In this document: positions 8,475 through 11,163 of the stretch, in pieces
How positions within the stretch are numbered: the stretch's first letter is position 1
How the letters are laid out: every line of letters begins with the position of its first letter
DNA from: Burkholderiales bacterium
Lineage (GTDB): Bacteria; Pseudomonadota; Gammaproteobacteria; Burkholderiales; Burkholderiaceae_A
Length of the DNA stretch: 11,163 nt
Assembly (NCBI GenBank): GCA_030828265.1
Contig: JAURCW010000022.1
Coordinates: forward strand, 1 to 11,163
Reading direction: 5' to 3'
Notes under the pieces: generated by a model
Told to the model about the DNA's origin: nothing
The model's input: only the letters and a program-made list of their open reading frames with translations
Databases searched by the model: none
Made by a program: the position numbers and the translations under genes

Positions 8475-9737
8475 ATGGCTCTTATTGTTCATAAGTACGG
8501 CGGCACAAGCATGGGCTCGACCGAGCGTATTCAAAATGTGGCAAGGCGTGTCGCCAAATGGCACAGGGCCGGCCATCGGATGGTGGTGGTCCCTTCGGCG
8601 ATGAGTGGTGAAACAAACCGCCTACTTGGGCTCGCCAAGGAAATAACGGAATCCCCCGATCCGCGTGAGCTTGATCAGATTGCAGCAACTGGCGAGCAGG
8701 TCTCGGTAGGTCTTTTAGCACTGGCTTTGAAAAAGCAAGGCGTGAAGGCGCGCAGTTACGCAGGCTGGCAGGTTCCGGTGCGCACAGACAGTGCTCACAC
8801 CAAAGCGCGCATCGAATCAATTGACGACAAAAGGGTGCTTGAGGATCTCGACAGCGGCCACGTTGTGGTCATTACAGGTTTTCAGGGCATTGATGAAAAG
8901 GGCTCTATCACCACGCTGGGTCGGGGCGGCTCTGACACGTCTGCCGTTGCCATTGCTGCAGCATTAAGGGCTGAGGAGTGTCTTATCTATACCGATGTGG
9001 ATGGGGTCTACACCACCGATCCGCGGGTGGAGCCCGAGGCTAGAAGGCTTGCAAAAATTACCTTTGAAGAAATGCTTGAGATGGCAAGCCTGGGGTCGAA
9101 GGTGTTGCAGATTCGATCGGTGGAGTTTGCGGGCAAGTACCGTGTAAAGACGCGGGTGCTCTCAAGCCTTACTGATCCCGAGATGAATCTTGAAGAGGAA
9201 TCGCAGTCGGGCACCTTAATTACCTACGAGGACGATGAAACCATGGAACAGGCTGTTATTTCTGGAATTGCCTTTAACCGCGACGAGGCGAAAATCACCA
9301 TTGCGGGGGTGCCCGACAAGCCCGGGGTGGCCTCAAAAATTTTGGGGCCTGTTGCGGCAGCGAACATTGATGTGGATATGATTATTCAGAATGCCAGTCA
9401 TGACGGCATGACCGACTTCTCCTTCACCGTTCATCGCAACGAACTGCAAAAGGCACTCGGTGTTCTTAACTATAAGGTTCAGCCCGAGATTCAGGCCCGC
9501 GATATTTCAAGCGATGGCCAGATCTGCAAGGTATCGGTCGTTGGCATTGGTATGCGTAGTCATGTGGGGGTTGCAAGCCAAATGTTTGAAACCTTGGCTG
9601 CTGAAGGTATCAACATTCAAATGATTTCCACAAGCGAAATCAAAATTTCGGTGGTTATTGCCGACAAGTACATGGAGCTTGCGGTTCGGGCCTTACACAA
9701 GGCTTTCGGGCTTGCGGACGAAGGCCAGCCTGCATAA
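8475..9737 (+). CDS. lysC: Aspartate kinase
   Basis: Aspartate kinase phosphorylates L-aspartate, the first step towards lysine, diaminopimelate, threonine and methionine. The 420 residues comprise an amino-acid kinase domain (1-about 245) with KYGGTS (7-12), SAMSGETNRL (41-50) and GRGGSDTSA (159-167), then two ACT domains (about 270-340 and 355-415) that bind feedback inhibitors: ITIAGVPDKPGVASKI and VSVVGIGMRSHVGVA. It is the monofunctional lysine/threonine-sensitive type also seen in Pseudomonas, Bacillus and Corynebacterium; the actual inhibitor pattern cannot be read from sequence. It follows tilS by 7 nt and is probably the last gene of the cysS operon. Its own ribosome site is weak (TGGA about 12 nt before ATG 8475). 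A second, in-frame ATG at 9243 (codon 257) with GAGGA upstream may give a separate regulatory subunit. Confidence 0.96.
   Translation: MALIVHKYGGTSMGSTERIQNVARRVAKWHRAGHRMVVVPSAMSGETNRLLGLAKEITESPDPRELDQIAATGEQVSVGLLALALKKQGVKARSYAGWQVPVRTDSAHTKARIESIDDKRVLEDLDSGHVVVITGFQGIDEKGSITTLGRGGSDTSAVAIAAALRAEECLIYTDVDGVYTTDPRVEPEARRLAKITFEEMLEMASLGSKVLQIRSVEFAGKYRVKTRVLSSLTDPEMNLEEESQSGTLITYEDDETMEQAVISGIAFNRDEAKITIAGVPDKPGVASKILGPVAAANIDVDMIIQNASHDGMTDFSFTVHRNELQKALGVLNYKVQPEIQARDISSDGQICKVSVVGIGMRSHVGVASQMFETLAAEGINIQMISTSEIKISVVIADKYMELAVRALHKAFGLADEGQPA
9228..9232 (+). promoter_or_regulatory. Possible internal ribosome site for a lysC beta subunit
   Basis: GAGGA is followed after 10 nt by an in-frame ATG at 9243 (codon 257 of lysC). 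The product would be 164 residues made of the two ACT domains, beginning MEQAVISGIA. In Corynebacterium glutamicum and Bacillus subtilis lysC, the beta subunit of the alpha2beta2 enzyme starts at the equivalent place from such an internal site. The spacing is slightly long, so use of this start is unproven. Confidence 0.4.
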
Positions 9738-9757
9738 GGCTTTGGCCATCATCCGAT

Positions 9758-9774
9758 GCGCGGGCTTGCGCTTT
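9758..9774. terminator. Weak hairpin between convergent lysC and the LysR gene
   Basis: The 43-bp gap between the two stop codons contains GCGC (9758-9761), a 6-nt loop and GCGC (9768-9771), followed by TTT then AAAA. The stem is only 4 bp and the T run only 3, so it would be a poor intrinsic terminator, though the gap is where one would be needed for both strands. Confidence 0.25.
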
Positions 9775-9780
9775 AAAACT

Positions 9781-10719
9781 TCAGGCCTCCGCTTTGGGTT
9801 CTTCGCTTTGCTTGCAGCTTTCTCGCAGACAGTTCGCAAAGTGGTAAACAGCAGGGTTGCTGGCTTGCGGGTCTGCGAGAACCAAGTAGATGTCAATGTG
9901 TCGTTGGCTTGCACCGTCTCGAATACGAAGCGGTTTTAGTAGGCCCGAGGCGACCTCTTTTTCAACACGGCCCTCGGGGTACCAGGCGAAGCCAAGTCCT
10001 GCAATGGCAGCCTCCAAGCTTAAAGCCATGCTGCTAAAAATCCATTGCTGCTGTAACTCAGGGCCCGCTTTCAGCAGGCCGCGCTGCACACCCGAGTCCC
10101 GAACTAAGAGTTGGCGGTGCTGACGCAGCTCATCAAATCCCAGGGCGCCTTTATACCCATGCAATGGATGACTTGGCGAAGCCAAAGCCACAAGCTTGAG
10201 CCTCAAAAGAGGCTCTCCAAGAAAGCCTGTCGGGATGAATGGGGAAATGGCGAGATCCACCTTGCCCTCGAGCAAGGCCTCTTGAGTGCCTGTTAGTACG
10301 GTTTCAAAAACCTCGATACGGGTATCAGCGCCTGTCTCAGCAAAGGCCTCCATCGCCTTTAGAAGTAGGGGGCTTGGAAACACCACCTCCGCTGCAACAT
10401 GAAGTTTTGGCGACCAGCCCGCTGCAAGGGTTTGCGAGGCGCGCTCGAGCCTTAGGGCTTCTGAGACCAAAACCTGGGCCCGTTGGTAGGCCATCTGGCC
10501 CGCGGCTGTTAGAACGGCTCGACGGCCTTGGCGCTCAAAGAGACGTATGCCCAAAAGGTCTTCGAGTCGGCCAATGAGGTAGGTGATGGCGGACTGCGTC
10601 TTACTAAGTTGCTGCGCTGCCTGAGCGTAGCCGCCCGCCTCAACGATGGAAATAAGCGCCTGCCATTGCTCAAGGCTTGCTCTTGGCGTTCGGACGGTCT
10701 GGGGTATCGGGGCGGGCAT
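9781..10719 (-). CDS. LysR-type transcriptional regulator, divergent from pirin
   Basis: A 312-residue LysR-family regulator. The N-terminal winged helix-turn-helix spans about residues 15-75 (LEQWQALISIVEAGGYAQAAQQLSKTQ, then the recognition-helix region SAITYLIGRLEDLLGIRLFERQGRRAVLT). A linker helix follows, then the two-lobed effector-binding domain (about 97-300). The effector is not identifiable. LysR regulators commonly control a divergent neighbour and themselves, so the pirin gene at 10834 is the natural target. The start ATG 10719 gives a normal length, but no Shine-Dalgarno precedes it: the upstream bases read TGATATAAA, more like an extended -10 box. It ends 43 bp from lysC, convergent. 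The C-terminal tail after about residue 300 (KQSEEPKAEA) is charged and variable. Confidence 0.92.
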   Translation of the reverse strand: MPAPIPQTVRTPRASLEQWQALISIVEAGGYAQAAQQLSKTQSAITYLIGRLEDLLGIRLFERQGRRAVLTAAGQMAYQRAQVLVSEALRLERASQTLAAGWSPKLHVAAEVVFPSPLLLKAMEAFAETGADTRIEVFETVLTGTQEALLEGKVDLAISPFIPTGFLGEPLLRLKLVALASPSHPLHGYKGALGFDELRQHRQLLVRDSGVQRGLLKAGPELQQQWIFSSMALSLEAAIAGLGFAWYPEGRVEKEVASGLLKPLRIRDGASQRHIDIYLVLADPQASNPAVYHFANCLRESCKQSEEPKAEA

Positions 10720-10767
10720 TTTATATCAGGAGTTTTAATGTTTTATCCAAAATTTACCGCATTTTTT

Positions 10768-10782
10768 ATTCAAAAAAAGAAT
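10768..10782. promoter_or_regulatory. Candidate LysR operator (T-N11-A dyad)
   Basis: The arms ATTC and GAAT are perfect inverted repeats around seven A residues, matching the general T-N11-A pattern of LysR boxes. The site lies 49 bp from the regulator start and 52 bp from the pirin start, a sensible position for divergent control. AT-rich DNA yields such short dyads by chance, so this is a candidate only. Confidence 0.45.
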
Positions 10783-10791
10783 GTTCTAATC

Positions 10792-10803
10792 CGACTTTAG
10801 TCG
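10792..10803. repeat. Short perfect inverted repeat upstream of pirin
   Basis: CGACT and AGTCG are separated by TT. It is a 12-bp dyad 30 bp before the pirin ATG, GC-richer than its surroundings. It may be a second operator half or a small hairpin in the leader; it also contains the stop codon of the 20-codon open frame. Confidence 0.35.
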
Positions 10804-10833
10804 TAATTAATTTTTTCGAGAACAAGGGTCCTC

Positions 10834-11163
10834 ATGCCATCTGTGCGCCAACTACAACAAATTATTCGGGCCCAAAAAACATCGGACGGTGCGGGCGTCT
10901 CGCTTTATCGGAGCATTGGCTCGAGCCAGGGTCGTGTCGACCCCTTCTTGATGCTTGATGAATTCAGTACCGAGAATCCCAACGATTACATCGCAGGTTT
11001 TCCAGCCCATCCGCATCGTGGCTTTGAGACAGTGACCTACATGATTGAAGGTCATATGCTGCATGAAGATCACCTTGGTAATAAGGGGCATTTACGCAGT
11101 GGGGACGTGCAGTGGATGACAGCAGGGCGAGGCATTATTCACTCAGAAATGCCCCAACAAGAA
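10834..11163 (+). CDS. Pirin family protein, N-terminal part (cut by window edge)
   Basis: The first 110 codons of a bicupin pirin; a full protein would be about 230-290 residues. The N-terminal cupin carries the iron-site residues: HPHRGFET (59-66; H59, H61) and GRGIIHSEM (98-106; H103, E105), matching the H56, H58, H101 and E103 ligands of human pirin. The family signature GDVQWMTAGRGIIHSE is present. Some bacterial pirins act as quercetin 2,3-dioxygenases and others modulate metabolism or stress responses; the role here is unknown. ATG 10834 has AAGGG (10824-10828) 5 nt upstream, and the start MPSVRQLQQIIRAQKTSDGAG fits the family. A LysR-type regulator is divergent and probably controls it. 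Confidence 0.93.
   Translation, partial: MPSVRQLQQIIRAQKTSDGAGVSLYRSIGSSQGRVDPFLMLDEFSTENPNDYIAGFPAHPHRGFETVTYMIEGHMLHEDHLGNKGHLRSGDVQWMTAGRGIIHSEMPQQE

Larger units (their letters stand above)
10720..10833. promoter_or_regulatory. LysR/pirin divergent control region
   Basis: This 114-bp AT-rich gap has long A and T runs and lies between divergent start codons. It should hold both promoters and the LysR operator, but I find no clear sigma-70 -35/-10 pair for pirin. It contains the two dyad sites listed separately (10768-10782 and 10792-10803), a Shine-Dalgarno plus ATG for a 20-codon open frame (10728-10800), and AAGGG (10824-10828) 5 nt before the pirin ATG. Confidence 0.6.

Noticed and set aside
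10239..10577. A 112-codon plus-strand open frame within the LysR gene region
   Set aside because: It is antisense to a regulator with intact LysR domains and shows no family features of its own.
10717..10730. TGATATAAA just before the LysR start as an extended -10 promoter
   Set aside because: Transcription would begin a few bases inside the gene, after its only plausible start codon, and no -35 element is properly spaced. It is probably chance in AT-rich DNA.

Overview
The window looks like ordinary core chromosome from a betaproteobacterium, most likely order Burkholderiales. I infer this from the housekeeping proteins (short CysE form, SuhB beginning MHPML, AccA, PpiB-type cyclophilin) and from a gene order I recognise from that group: suhB / trmJ-cysE / lpxH-cyclophilin-TPR / cysS-accA-tilS-lysC. 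The base composition is moderately GC-rich throughout. I see no insertion sequence, prophage, CRISPR array, tRNA or rRNA gene, and no stretch over about 120 bases without a gene.

Left part (1-2762): the start of mutS (mismatch repair), cut by the window edge, lies just downstream of suhB (inositol monophosphatase family) on the minus strand. The two are 5 nt apart and probably co-transcribed. Head to head with suhB is a plus-strand pair: a TrmJ-like tRNA 2'-O-methyltransferase, then cysE (serine acetyltransferase).

Middle (2746-4784, minus strand): a two-gene unit. The first gene encodes an exported TPR protein fused in frame to a complete PpiB-like cyclophilin. The second is lpxH (lipid A precursor hydrolase), joined by a GTGA stop/start overlap. 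lpxH converges on cysE and the two coding ends overlap by 17 bp.

Right part (4848-9737, plus strand): cysS, accA, tilS and lysC are tightly spaced (39, 5 and 7 nt gaps) and probably form one operon joining Cys-tRNA charging, fatty acid synthesis, tRNA-Ile lysidine modification and entry to the aspartate amino-acid pathway. At the right edge a LysR-type regulator (minus) diverges from a pirin gene (plus, cut by the window edge) across a 114-bp AT-rich gap holding a plausible LysR operator.

I found no wholly new biological system. The most interesting signal is the TPR-cyclophilin gene. A good Shine-Dalgarno sequence sits inside it, 8 nt before an in-frame ATG that would yield a free 164-residue PpiB, so one gene could supply both an exported and a cytoplasmic prolyl isomerase. 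A similar internal start lies in lysC at the place where the separate beta subunit begins in some Gram-positive aspartokinases.
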